The notes beneath the pieces are model-generated. The model was not told where the DNA came from, made no database searches, and saw only the letters and a program-made list of their open reading frames with translations. The position numbers were made by a program, and so were the translations under genes. This document shows, piece by piece, positions 35,583 through 46,267 of a stretch of 64,000 bases of DNA (the stretch's first letter is position 1; each line of letters starts with the position of its first letter). Source of the stretch: Cinnamomum chago (Eukaryota > Streptophyta > Magnoliopsida > Laurales > Lauraceae). The stretch covers positions 20,220,501 to 20,284,500 of the forward strand of contig CP142454.1 of assembly GCA_038049695.1 (NCBI GenBank). The letters are read 5' to 3'.

Positions 35583-38500
35583 ATGGCTTTTCAGCCGATC
35601 TCGGGTTCGGGATCGGGATCGGGATCAAACTCTGGTTTCCAGTTCTTCAATTCCCCATTTGGGGACACTACTCTCACCAAGGTCTTCGTTGGGGGATTGG
35701 CGTGGGAGACGCAGAGCGAGACCATGCGTCGCTACTTTGAGCAGTTTGGAGACATACTCGAAGCAGTCGTCATCTCTGATAAGAACACGAGGAGATCCAA
35801 AGGCTATGGTTTTGTGAGTGCCTGTTGTTTTGGTTGCTTTTATATATGTATAATTAGCGTATGGATGTGCCTCAAATTCAGAAAAAGCTATATCAATCAC
35901 AGTTTTGGCATAATGGAATGAATACCCATTATTCAGTGCATTTTCAATTACACAGGAATCAGAAACCCACACTAGGTTGGATGCTTTTTCTTCTCCATGT
36001 CATTTTCAACACCCAATATTATTCAAACCAAATGAGATTTGGGGCACATTCAAATGCACCCTCCAATAAGGACTAAAGAAAGAATATATTCAATTTTGAG
36101 TTGCATCTTATTGACGAGAGCAAAAAAAAAAAAACATGAAAAGAACAAAAAAAGAAAAGAAAAAGAAAGAGGACCTTTTGAGCATGAGATGACTGGCGTC
36201 TTGGGGGTGATTTGTATGGAGGGTTTAGGTGACTTTCCGTGATCCAGAATCAGCAATGAAAGCATGTGCCGACCCGAGTCCAGTTATTGACGGTAGACGG
36301 GCAAACTGTAACTTGGCGTCTCTTGGGCGGCCTCGGCCTTCTCCACCATATGGTAAGTTTTGTCAACCTTTGCTAGCTGAATAATTCTGGATTATCATGT
36401 TTTAGTTATCGTTGTGGCTCAGATACTTGTTACTTCTGCTTGAAGCCAATTCAAAATTGAATCCATTTATGATAAATAAGAGTTGTGATGTCTTTACCAA
36501 AAAAAGATTTTTGATGAGACCTTGGTTTCTGCAAGACTGGTTCATATGACACATGTGGTCTTGGGTGTTTATATGGTACATGTAACAGGTTGCTTTTTTT
36601 TTTTCTTTTTTCTTTTTTTTTTTCACTGAGTGAATAGGGTAGGTTTTCAACTTTGTAGTTGGTTGGGTGCATCCAAGTGTTGCAACTTGCAACTCCAGTG
36701 TATAAAATCAATCCCGTTTTATGAATTAGCACTGTTTTAATTGTTTTTGCTATTATATGGCACTGCCCTGCTAATTATTTAACCCCTAGTTAAAACTTAA
36801 AACTGCTTCTGGTTACTGGAAAGTAAGATGTTCTTTGATTATTTTTGTACTTGCCTATTGCCCCAAATACCTTTGCCAACTACATAAATAAATAAACATG
36901 GTTGGCTTGCTCTGCAAAATTTGTAGTTTGTTGCAGATTTCTAGTCACAAGTATCCATGGTTCTGAGCTTGTTTTAAAACCTGGATGAGGCCTTGACCTG
37001 TCCTTTTAGCATGTCAACAAAACCCATCGTTTTTTATATTGTTCTCTTCAATATAAATAAATTTTCAAGGTTTATTTGTCAAAGGCGTGTGTAGTCACAT
37101 AGGAGATCGGCCACTAAAGCAGCAAATCATTCAAAGCACTGATTCTGAATGAAATAGGCATCGTTATCCCATGTTTTCCTTAAACACTTGTGTTCCACCA
37201 AATTGGGATTTATGCCAAAAAAATTTAATTACATCATATAGATTTGCTTGTCCAATACCAATTCATAAAGTATCCAAGGAAAATGTAATAGCGACATCCC
37301 ATTTTGTTCTTAAATGATAAGTGGCCAATTATATTATTAAAGAAAAATCAATAAAACACAGCTGCTAAACAGAATACAAAATAATAGCTATGGCCTATGT
37401 GAAATATGCTCCACAGTTCTCCCTCCGCCTCCTTTATAATCTAGAAGGCGAAACCCCAACCATCTCTACCGAAGATTCGCTTCTTATTATGTAAAACCTG
37501 ATTATTCCTCTGAAGCCAAGTAGACCAATAGACTCCAGGCAAAGTGCAAAATTCCAAAGGATATCACCTCTACGAAATAACCAATCTTTCAAGAGGAAAT
37601 CATTTATATCAGAGTTGAATACTTGGACAAGTATAATTTGGTTCCTGCTCCGTCCATTTTAGTTTCTGGATGAAAACTAAATATAGCCTTCGCCTTCAGA
37701 AGTATCAGCTGGATGGGTCGGATGTAACCCAAAAATTCAAAAGGAGCCTAAAAAATGGTTGCAAACCCTAAGATGTCTCACAGCAGTCCTTTTAACATTA
37801 AAAAATTTGAAGATGCAAGGAGTAAACCAGCACATTCCAGCAAACTCAAACCAGTACATGATCAAGTGTTCATTGTTTTATTTATTGGCGCTAAAGTTGT
37901 TCTATTATTGAAATGCGAACATCTTCCTCTGCTTCAGCATCACCGTGTGGTTCTCATGTATTTTCTGTGCATTTCTGGCCATTTAAATTAAATGTATAAT
38001 ATAACATCTTCTTCATCCATGCCTCTGTTTTGTTAATCATTGATGCGGTTGAACTGGCAATTGCATTCAAAACTATTATCATCACCATCACCATCATCAT
38101 CATTAATATACAAACTGCCACCCATCACTGCAATGCTGTTTCCACTGCAAATATCTATGCTGGTGGATGTGATTTCATTCTTCCTTCTTCTTAACCCAGG
38201 GCGCGTGAGGCCTGCAAGCCCCTACTTTGGAGCTGTGCAAGGTCCTCGAGGAGCGTTTGTCCAAAGTTCCACTTATCACCAGCCAGCTTCCTACGGCTAC
38301 CAACAAGGATTTGCTTATCCTCCGTATGGGTGAGTTATCTTGTATATCAAAAAATGTGGGGACTAAACTTTTGGTATACTGGTTTTTTCTATAGTGAGCC
38401 AAAAGTTTTGCTAAATATTTTAAGACCATAAGGGCCCTTTTGTTTGCATGGAATTGAGTTCCTAGGAATTCTATGAATTTTATTCTTATCAAAGTGATTG

Positions 38501-40588
38501 AAATTTAAGAAACAAAGGTGAAGATCTGCAAATGACCATCAAATAATCTCCCATTTGGCTAGAATTGATTACCCAGCCATCACCCTAGTAAATCAAATCT
38601 TAGGAAAGTCAGTTCCATTTTCCTCTCCTGTATAACCGTCATCTCTAATATTCCTTTGGTGCAGCTCAGTTTACCATGAGTTCCTAGGAACTCATTTCCA
38701 TGCAAACAATGGGCCCTAAATTCCCAAGTTCAGTAACTTGTTAGTTAGATCATCTATTCAGCCAAATTTTGTTTTGAAAGCCATGTATATGAAATTTTCA
38801 GTTGGTGCCCTGTTAAACAAGGGAAGCTTGGCTGAGCTCTGAATTAATCAGTGAGATTTTGCACTTTAGTCTTTTTTTCAATGTTAAGAGTAGGCTCACT
38901 CAGTAGTTATGTATACTTTTGGACACTATAACACAAGCCCATACCAACATGTGTCATATGCAAAATTCATATGCCTATTAGCAGCACACCCCCAAAAACC
39001 AGTGCAGTTTCTTCATCAGGTAGCTATACATTCAAATGAAAGAAACAGATGGGTTAAAGGAGGTAACCATCTGTAATCAATGTGCCCTTGTTGTCCGCTT
39101 AATCCATGAACCAGTCTGAATTTGAGGCCAGGCATCTGTACATAGAAAAAGTCTACGGACCCCGACTAGGGGACTGAATTCAAGCCCTGTCCCCCAGCAG
39201 GACCGTTGGATCCCAGGCACCTTGCTGGGGGACCGGGCTTGAATTCGGTCCCCCAGTCGAGGTCTGTAGCAGTGCTCCTGTACATATGGCCTTGCCTGAT
39301 GTATGGCCGGATTATGCAAATGTTTGACACATGCCCTGTGTGTTTGCTTGTGAGTTGCCTTAGCAGAACTCTTGAATATGGCAAACCCTAAGGGAGAAAA
39401 TAGGAAGAGAAAAGAGTAAGATAAATAGATTTCAACACCAAAAATTCTCAAAAGATGCAATGGTTTGTGTTACAGGTACACGACATATGGGCCCGAGTTT
39501 GCGTATCCACAGGTTGACAGATTCAAAATACCTACTGCCTTTGAAACTTATTTGAAAGTAATAACACAAGCAAATTGTGCTCAATTGTGGTGTTGTGTTC
39601 ATTCCATATTTTGCAGAATGTCTACAATCCTTATATGGGGCAGCAATACCTTCAGATATATGGTGTACCTGGAACAGTTAACACAGCTATTTACCCATTT
39701 GGGCAATTTGGCGCTCAGCCTCTGCCTAGTGGGCATGGATATACAGCAGTTCAAAGCTATGGAGTGCCCAGTCATCACCTCATCCAATTTGGTGGACCCA
39801 GTGTCAATGGAGTAACCAGTGCAACTATACCCACAATTCAAGCACCATATCCTCCAGGCATTGTTTCTTTCTAGGAACTGTATTCTCTCATTTCTTTGAG
39901 TCCTGCAAATGATGTCTAAACACAAACTGCATCGTGCATATGTAGCTAAAAGCTCCATAACCAAAAGCAGCCTCTCTTTAATTTTGGTATAGACTCAGTT
40001 GTCTTATTCCAATATGTAAAAACCTGAATAATTATTGTTAGTTTCTCTTTGTTTTTATTAATATTAAGGGCTCGTTTCGTATTGGGATAAGGTCGTGTAG
40101 CATGTATCCACCATTAATTGTGGGGCTCACTCTCGTTATTGCATGTGTTGACCATAGTGAAGGTGGATACTGGCAACCTGCTCACCTTATATCTGTTTTC
40201 ACATTGGCTAAGTGTTATGCAAAGCTTAACCATGGTTATTCAATGCCGCACTCCAAACATGCCCTAAAGGCAACAAGTGTATGTGCAAGAAAGGATATCT
40301 TCCAGGGATAACATGTCTGGGCCTTGGATCAAGTGAGGTTTTCAGGTTTTTGGTGTTGTTGCTTAGACAATGACTTTGATTGATTTTCCTAAAACATAGT
40401 CACTGTCCTCATGTGCATCTTATACCATCTTTTCTATGAAATGTTGTTTCCTCTGTACCCTAATTGAGATTACTCTCACTGACGTTTCAGGTGTACTGGC
40501 ACCAATTCCAGCGCAACCACAGTTCCTAGTTCCTGCTCATTCTCCGCAGTTCACACAGGGTAGTGGTTCAGACCAGACGGCAGGTTGA
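35583..40588 (+). CDS. RRM-type RNA-binding protein (RBM24/RBM38-like plant family), six exons
   Basis: Exons 35583-35813, 36229-36352, 38200-38329, 39476-39512, 39617-39857 and 40491-40588 give 286 aa with consistent phases. One RRM lies at residues 31-110: RNP2 KVFVGGLA (33-40) and RNP1 KGYGFVTF (73-80), the latter spanning the first intron. After it the protein is low-complexity, rich in Tyr, Gly, Pro and Gln ([27 protein letters not shown]), ending [20 protein letters not shown] plus QTAG. The N-terminus is a Gly-Ser run. Family role: binds RNA, often in stress or hormone responses; target unknown here. Oddity: the last coding intron (39858-40490) must start with GC to keep the family C-terminus in frame. 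If this intron is retained, translation stops five residues later (TAG at 39872-39874). Confidence 0.88.
37300..37650 (-). mobile_element. Degenerate LINE 3' fragment (reverse transcriptase zinc-binding tail) inside intron 2 of the RRM gene
   Basis: On the minus strand, frames around 37450-37600 read GDILWNFAL and then, in a shifted frame, [20 protein letters not shown]. This matches the FW..L..IW..W..RN.R.F C-terminal pattern of plant L1-type reverse transcriptases. Frameshifts and stops show it is dead. Confidence 0.45.
38432..38716. mobile_element. Tourist-like (PIF/Harbinger) MITE, 285 bp, TAA target duplication
   Basis: Ends: GGGCCCTTTTGTTTGCATGG at the left; complement of the right end GGGCCCATTGTTTGCATGGA. 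Inverted repeats reach about 38 bp, through GAGTTCCTAGGAA. TAA lies at both outer sides (38429-38431 and 38717-38719). Sits in intron 3 of the RRM gene. Confidence 0.85.
39153..39269. repeat. Foldback hairpin, ~49 bp arms, in intron 3 of the RRM gene
   Basis: Left arm 39153-39201 and right arm 39221-39269 are nearly complementary (CTACGGACCCCGACTAGGGG versus the complement CTACAGACCTCGACTGGGGG; both contain GAATTCAAGCCC and CCCCCAGCA). Loop about 20 nt. Transcribed with the gene, it would form a long RNA hairpin. Confidence 0.85.
40068..40264. mobile_element. Tourist-like MITE, 197 bp, TAA target duplication, in intron 5 of the RRM gene
   Basis: Left end GGGCTCGTTTCG, complement of right end GGGCATGTTTGG, with TAA on both sides (40065-40067 and 40265-40267). 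Inverted repeats are short and diverged, so this is less certain than the MITE at 38432-38716. Confidence 0.55.
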
Positions 40589-41880
40589 GGGAGACATTGA
40601 GATGAACAACATCTTGAGGTACATTTAAAATTTCTATGCAATTCTTGTTAGGTCCCTGGTACAACCCTCGTGGGCCCCTGTTGGGGCGAAGACCGGTACA
40701 ACTCGAATGCCTTCCTAAATCCTAACACAACCAAAAGGGACCATAAAGCCATTGATTCTACCCTTCCTATCACCTTAAGGTTTTGGAATTAGTGGTAGCT
40801 CAACGGGGTCTGAGATCCTACAATTCTAACGTTGGGTGAAAGGATATTTAATGAGCAAGCATTGCTGAATTTTATGATGGAACTCGCAAAATGTCGTTTG
40901 TGTTTAGACAGCCACCTTTATACACCAATAGAATGTACAGATACTGAACTTTTGCAATGTTAAGCCTGCCCATACTTTTTCGCTTTCATCAGAGAAGATC
41001 ACCCAAATATTTTTCAACTGCAGCAGGTATCCTTAGATTGCAGCAGGACTAAGAACAGCAGACTGCTACTTGAGTGGCGGGCTTCGTATCTAGCCTTGCA
41101 AGTTATCATCTTTGCATTCTAGAGGTAATACACAACATATGAATAAGAGTTTGATATTAGTTATTAAGCATATAGAATCCAATGAGAAAAAGTAGCATAG
41201 ATAATATTTTGAATTAGGCTGTTTTGGGATTTCTCTGTTGTATTATAATCCTGAAACAAACCTTCTTGCTATCCCTCGGATGGCCTAATATAATTTTAAA
41301 AAATTTCTTGTTTATTTTATCTCTGACAAATAATTGAAAAATTGGATTGTTTATCTTTGAATGCAGAAGTAAGCCTTGTGTGTGATCATTTTCACCATTC
41401 AAACATTAATGTGCTCATGGTTTTACATGATGTGTCTCCAGTTGCATACTTGCATTTGCATCAAACCTTTGAAACTTGAACTCATGGTTTTGTGTATCTC
41501 TCTAATTTGGATGTTGCAGGTCATCCGTAGTTGAGGTCATCAGACGTACCATAAGTCGTCGTCGAGTCACTCCAATTTTTGGAGCCAAAGGCAGAAAAGC
41601 GCGAATTGCTCTTGTTCCGCCACCGTAGTGTTTGTAAATCCTCAAGCCCTGCCAGAGTTCTGGATGTCTGGTTGAGGGCATGGATGTCTGGTCGGAATCA
41701 GGTTCCGAGGTCCCATAGAATGATACTGTAAGTTCAAACATAGAATCCCAACGATTCTTTTTAGAACTCCATTCTTGGAATGGTAGTATAGAGACTCTGT
41801 TGTCTCTCATGCTTGTGTGGTTTCTGAGATGGGTCTTGCATTGTAATTAACCAGGTTCAGGTCGTGTGTATAGCAGTGAC
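40589..41880 (+). other. Probable 3' untranslated region of the RRM gene with introns
   Basis: Thirty bases after the stop, CTTGAG/GTACAT is a good donor (about 40619). Acceptor-like sites follow near 41036 and at 41519 (GTTGCAG/GTCATCC). The exact 3' end is not visible; no strong AATAAA was assigned. Confidence 0.35.
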
Positions 41881-43099
41881 TGTTTGATGGAATCCATTTG
41901 TTAGCAGGTCTTTCCATACATTACTGAAATTTGATTACCTTTTATTAGGACGATTTTATTGAACCTTTAGTTCCCTATGGTGCTTTGTTTATTTCCATTA
42001 GACTTATCATTTTTTCAAAACCTGAAGTAAGCTTCTCAGCATCCATTCATTCAGTTATTATTATTATTATCAATCATATCAATGGATAGGGTCAGTTTGG
42101 CCCAGTGAGGACGGACTATCATGATATTTCTTTTTCCCTTCTGGGTTTGTCAACTGGTGGGGCCCTTGGTAAGGTCCATTGAGAATATCAATTTCTTGTT
42201 CTTTTACGGCTTGTTTGGCAAATCTCATCAGTATAAAACAGAAATCTATGAAATAGATCTTTTTGGAATGGCTCTGTTTGAGAAAGATGTTCTAGAAATA
42301 AGTTTGTTTGGTAACAAAAAAAAAAAAAAAAAACTGATTGAAATAAAAAAATTTGAGACAACGGTTGAAAGTTTTTCATAGATTTTTTGAGATCCGCAAG
42401 GGATCAAGCATGCAGGTTCAAATCCAATAAACTGATCTTTTTAGATTTTTACATAAAAAAATCGTCCTTAAGTTCGTATAAAACAACCAAGGATTCAAAC
42501 TCTTCGAAAGGACATGAGTACTACCTACTGCCCCTTTATTTTTTTGGCATTTTTACCCTATTCCCCTGATATCTTGAAATGCCAGGTTTCCATATCCCTT
42601 GAATATAATTGTTACAATTTTTATTTCTCACTTTGTCTCCCACCATCTGTGCTCTTCCTATGAAATGCGTTTTGGTACATTTGTCTTCTTTCCCACTTCT
42701 TCATATCATCTTTTTAGCCCACTTAAGGGCATGGGTTCCCCATCCCACTCCTTTTTTTTTTTTTTTCTTTTTTGTTCTCTTTTTAGGGTTTATAGAACTT
42801 TAGAATGCTTTTATTTCTCATTATAGATTTTTTAATCTCTATTAATCTTCCCTTTATCCTCACCTTGCTCTTCGTACTATTCTTTTAATGGTGTTTAGTA
42901 GAGTAATGCATGACACCACCCACATCATGACATGAATGATAAAATGTAGACCAAGTGAGAATTCTAGATTGGAATGAAAAAAAAAAGGAAAATTGTAAAG
43001 TATAGAGATCTCTTCATTTTCAGATATCGGTGCCTCTTTAAGGGCTTCTAAAGTCTCACCAGGGACTTCCATTATTATAGAGAGAATGAATTTTACCAT
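41881..43099. other. Intergenic, no gene recognised
   Basis: AT-rich with poly-A (42316-42333) and poly-T (42751-42766) tracts; short frames without motifs. Confidence 0.4.
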
Positions 43100-43114
43100 A
43101 ACATCTTTATGAGC

Positions 43115-43395
43115 GTTATGTGCCTCTTCAGGAGGAACATCTGCAGGAGTGTTACTTGCCTCTTCGGGAGAAACCTCTTCAAGAGCGTTTCGTGCCTTTT
43201 CGGGAGGAACCTCTTCAAGAGCATTTACGTGCTTGTTCGGGAGGAATCTCTTCAAGAGCGTTTCGTGCGTCTTTAAGAGGATTCTCTTCAAGAGCGTTTA
43301 TATGCCTCTTCGGGAGCATTACTTGCCTCTTCAAGAGTGTTTTGTGCCTCTTTGAGAGGAACCTCTTCAAGAGGGGTACGTGCCTCTTCGGAAGG
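43115..43395. repeat. Minisatellite with CTCTTCGGGAGGAACCTCTT-type units
   Basis: Roughly 33-36 bp units (GTGCCTCTTCGGGAGGAACC, TCTTCAAGAGCGTTTC), at least eight copies, some half-units. On the minus strand they encode ALEEVPPEKARN-like repeats, which gives artificial open frames. Confidence 0.85.
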
Positions 43396-43539
43396 ACATG
43401 GTGATGATTGTTCATTTCTCATTTTCCGCAAAGTTAAGTCCTTTAAACCTATATGACTGCCATGCTTCTTGCGTACTTCATTTTTCACATTTGTGAAGTA
43501 CGTGGAGCTAGATGAGACAGACTTGAAGTATTCCATGTT

Positions 43540-43740
43540 AGTTCTCGTCGTTCTTCAGGAACGGGTTGTTTAACAAGAACAATACATTCTTCAATAACTA
43601 TCTTATCTCCCCCTAACAGCGAGAGTATTGTCTCATCATATGGGCTCTTCCGGAGCCTTTAATTATTTGCACAGGTCCAGCTATGGTGGATACCTTTCGT
43701 GGAATGAAAGGTAATTCTGAGAAAAAATTTCTAATTTTTC
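43540..43740 (-). pseudogene. Copia pol fragment (between integrase and reverse transcriptase)
   Basis: The minus strand encodes DETILSLLGGDK, then PVPEERRELTWNTSSLSHLA, matching the linker of plant Copia polyproteins that usually reads as a LGG(D/E)K... EERREI.W....L.H.DPRT. Stops and shifts occur on both sides. Confidence 0.7.
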
Positions 43741-44089
43741 ATAATGGTATGTGTTATGGCACTATCTACCAAACATAAATTGTCCTCAGTTCCATGATTC
43801 ATATCTTAAATAATAAATCAATATAACTATACAATCACATGATAAAACTGAAATAATTAAACCATTCACCATAAATTAGGACATTAATGAAATTTCATCA
43901 TCATCCACCACACTGAGTAGATTTCTAATCATCGGCCCAAGATTCTGGTTGATTAACGTTGCCGATAGGACTTACGCCCCTATATCAGTTTGGTCATACG
44001 GGATCCGTTCCGTGTGAGTCCAACACCCATAAGATCGCCCATGGGTCCATCTTCGGATCCTTGAGCTTGATTGATCATGTGGGATAGGT

Positions 44090-44460
44090 CGGTCAATGAA
44101 AAGTCAGTACATCAGGTTCTCAACTTTAAGAATTAGAACATCTGGTTCTGCTTGAATTAAAACTTCAGGTTTACAAAACATGAAATTAGAACTGCAGGTT
44201 TTGTCAAATCTTCAGGTTTGAAGTAAAACTTCTGGTTCTAACAATTGATCAGAATTTCAGGTTCTATCAAATCTTCAGGTTTGATTTCACAGCCTTATAA
44301 TTTGTTTGGATTTGAACAAAAAAACTCTAGATTTTGATTTATGAATATGAATCTACATGTTCATATCAGTATTCCAACTTTTAGGACTGCTGGTCTATAG
44401 ATCGGTGAACTTCATGTTCAAATTTAGAACTTCTGGTTCTATTTTGTGATCCATTCATAG
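44090..44460. repeat. Dispersed CTTCAGGTT/CTTCTGGTT repeats
   Basis: More than ten copies of ACTTCAGGTT, ACTTCTGGTTCTA or AATCTTCAGGTTTGA in 370 bp, irregularly spaced. Inside the Copia remnant. Confidence 0.7.
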
Positions 44461-44636
44461 TATTGATAAATTTAAATTAAAAGAAAAAATTATACAAGAA
44501 GATGAACAGTAACCACACACTATAATTAATGTAAACAAGCAATATAAACTAGTTGCATGCATTCTAATAAAATAATTTTGGAGAATGTCTTAGATGCTAT
44601 TTACCGTATTTGAAGAAAAATATTATCCTTTTATGA

Positions 44637-44893
44637 AATCCGCGCTGGGAAGGATTTTGTGACAAAAATCCACGCTGTGAAGGAATTTGTGATGAAAATC
44701 CGTGCTAGGAAGGAATCTGCGCAGGGAATCCTCGATGGAAATCCGCACTGTGAAGGATTTCGCGACAAAAATATGCGCTGTGAAGGAATCTGTGACGAAA
44801 ATCCGTGATAGGAAGGAATCTGTGCAGGGAATCCGCGATAGAAATCCGCACTGGGAAGGATTTCGCGCTAGAAATCCGTACAGGGAAGGATTT
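44637..44893. repeat. Minisatellite, ~31 bp unit, about 8 copies
   Basis: Units such as AATCCGCGCTGGGAAGGATT plus TTGTGACAAA repeat from just inside the LTR primer site leftwards. It sits where a Copia leader/gag start would be. Confidence 0.9.
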
Positions 44894-44936
44894 CTCCTCT
44901 TTCTCTTCATTATTTTAGAGTTTCGTGCTGATAACG

Positions 44937-45133
44937 TGTTAGAAAAGAGAGAAACATGATAAAGAAGATTAGGGAGAGGAGAGAGCTTTGTTATTATCTC
45001 ATTAACTGTGTACAATACAAATACAATGGGAGAAGTTTATTTATAGGCAAAGTAATCTCATAAGAGAGGAACCCTAATTTTAATCATTACTCGTCTTAAG
45101 TGGGCATCCACCCAAGATCCATATCTCATAACA
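44937..45133 (-). repeat. LTR of the Copia remnant (197 bp) with adjacent primer site
   Basis: Starts TGTTAG and ends ATAACA on the plus strand, so the ends are inverted (TGTTA...TAACA). Next to it the minus strand reads CGTTATCAGCACG, a primer-site sequence common in plant Copia elements. Confidence 0.75.
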
Positions 45134-46267
45134 TCACTAGGTTTTTTTTTTTTTTTTTTCATCATGTCCAAGGACAACCTGGAATGTTTTTAACAGTCAT
45201 AAAAAAAGAAGGGATTTTTTTTTTTAAAGAGAGAAATCTCCATAGATATGCCTAACTATACAAAGAAATATGGTAGTAAGTGTAGGGCAGGTAACTGTAC
45301 AGCTATACTTTGTATGGTAGCAGTTAGTGTAGGAGCCACAATCACTTATATTGCATATCACTATAATTTACAATTTTTGTTTTTCTATTTTCACGAGTGA
45401 GGCTTTGGTGAATCCAGTGTTTTTTGGTCTGGCTAGTGATTGAAAAGCAAGCACTGTAGTCATATTATGAGCAGGAAGAGAGAGAGAGAGAGAGAGGGCA
45501 AGGACAGAGAAGGCAGTCCTCTACCTTGTCTAAATTTAGAATCATAGGGAGGAGGGCAAGGACAGGGAAGGCAGACCTCTACCTAAATCTTTATTTCGAG
45601 GGAATGGTATGTATATTTTATGGCGAAAGATCCCCCGGCCAAGAACATGAAATTTGACATCCTCGAGTGAATCGAATGTGTCAACTATCAACAGGAAATA
45701 GATATATGTGATCTCCCCCGCCGCTGCTGCTCACTGGTTAGAAAGATTTTCGCCATACCAAGTGTCAAATATTTGCACCCCAGGATTGCACCTAAGTATT
45801 GGTATGCACCGCAAGATTCGAGAAGCTCCTTAATAATATATTAAAAAAAATTGATTTTCTTATTTACCTTCTTAATTTGATCATTGCCCCGTACCACCTA
45901 AATGAAAATTCTCGATCTACCATTGCTGCACTCTGTATTGGCATGGAACGTGGATGATGCAAGCACCTCACTTCCTATTCATTCAAGGTTAGGAGTTGAG
46001 GAGTTTCCAGACTAGTTTTTGTATAAATTGAGAAGATACAAGAGACCAGAAAGGAGAGGGCAAACTAATATTGTGAAGATAGGCTCCTCTTGAATGGATA
46101 GATCGAAGTTGTAAGTTCTCCTTGAGATGAGATGGATGTTAGAATTATTGGACTTAAGTGTAGCCTAATGACCACATGCCCATGTAGGTCCTCCACTTTA
46201 GATGACCAACTCACTTAAAAGAATCGTATATTGGTAAGTCTCATTTCCATATAAATTCTCATGCGAG
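45134..46267. other. Intergenic, no gene recognised
   Basis: Contains a short local duplication (GGGCAAGGACAGRGAAGGCAG with CCTCTACC at about 45496 and 45557) next to a GA microsatellite (45478-45496). Confidence 0.4.

Larger units (their letters stand above)
43100..45133 (-). mobile_element. Truncated Copia-type LTR retrotransposon remnant
   Basis: One LTR (44937-45133, minus orientation) with a primer site directly inside, then a repeat-filled gag region, then Copia pol-like sequence at 43540-43740. No second LTR was found to the left, so the 3' part is deleted or diverged. Several minisatellites have grown inside it. Confidence 0.65.

Noticed and set aside
42860..43291. 143-codon minus-strand frame with ALEEVPPEKARN repeats and two hydrophobic stretches
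   Set aside because: The repeats come from a minisatellite whose units preserve one frame by length; it lies in a dead Copia remnant and the remainder has no homology that I recognise.
44623..45015. 130-codon minus-strand frame with SLSRI..TDSF repeats
   Set aside because: Explained by the 31 bp minisatellite and by the LTR primer-site region; not a gene.
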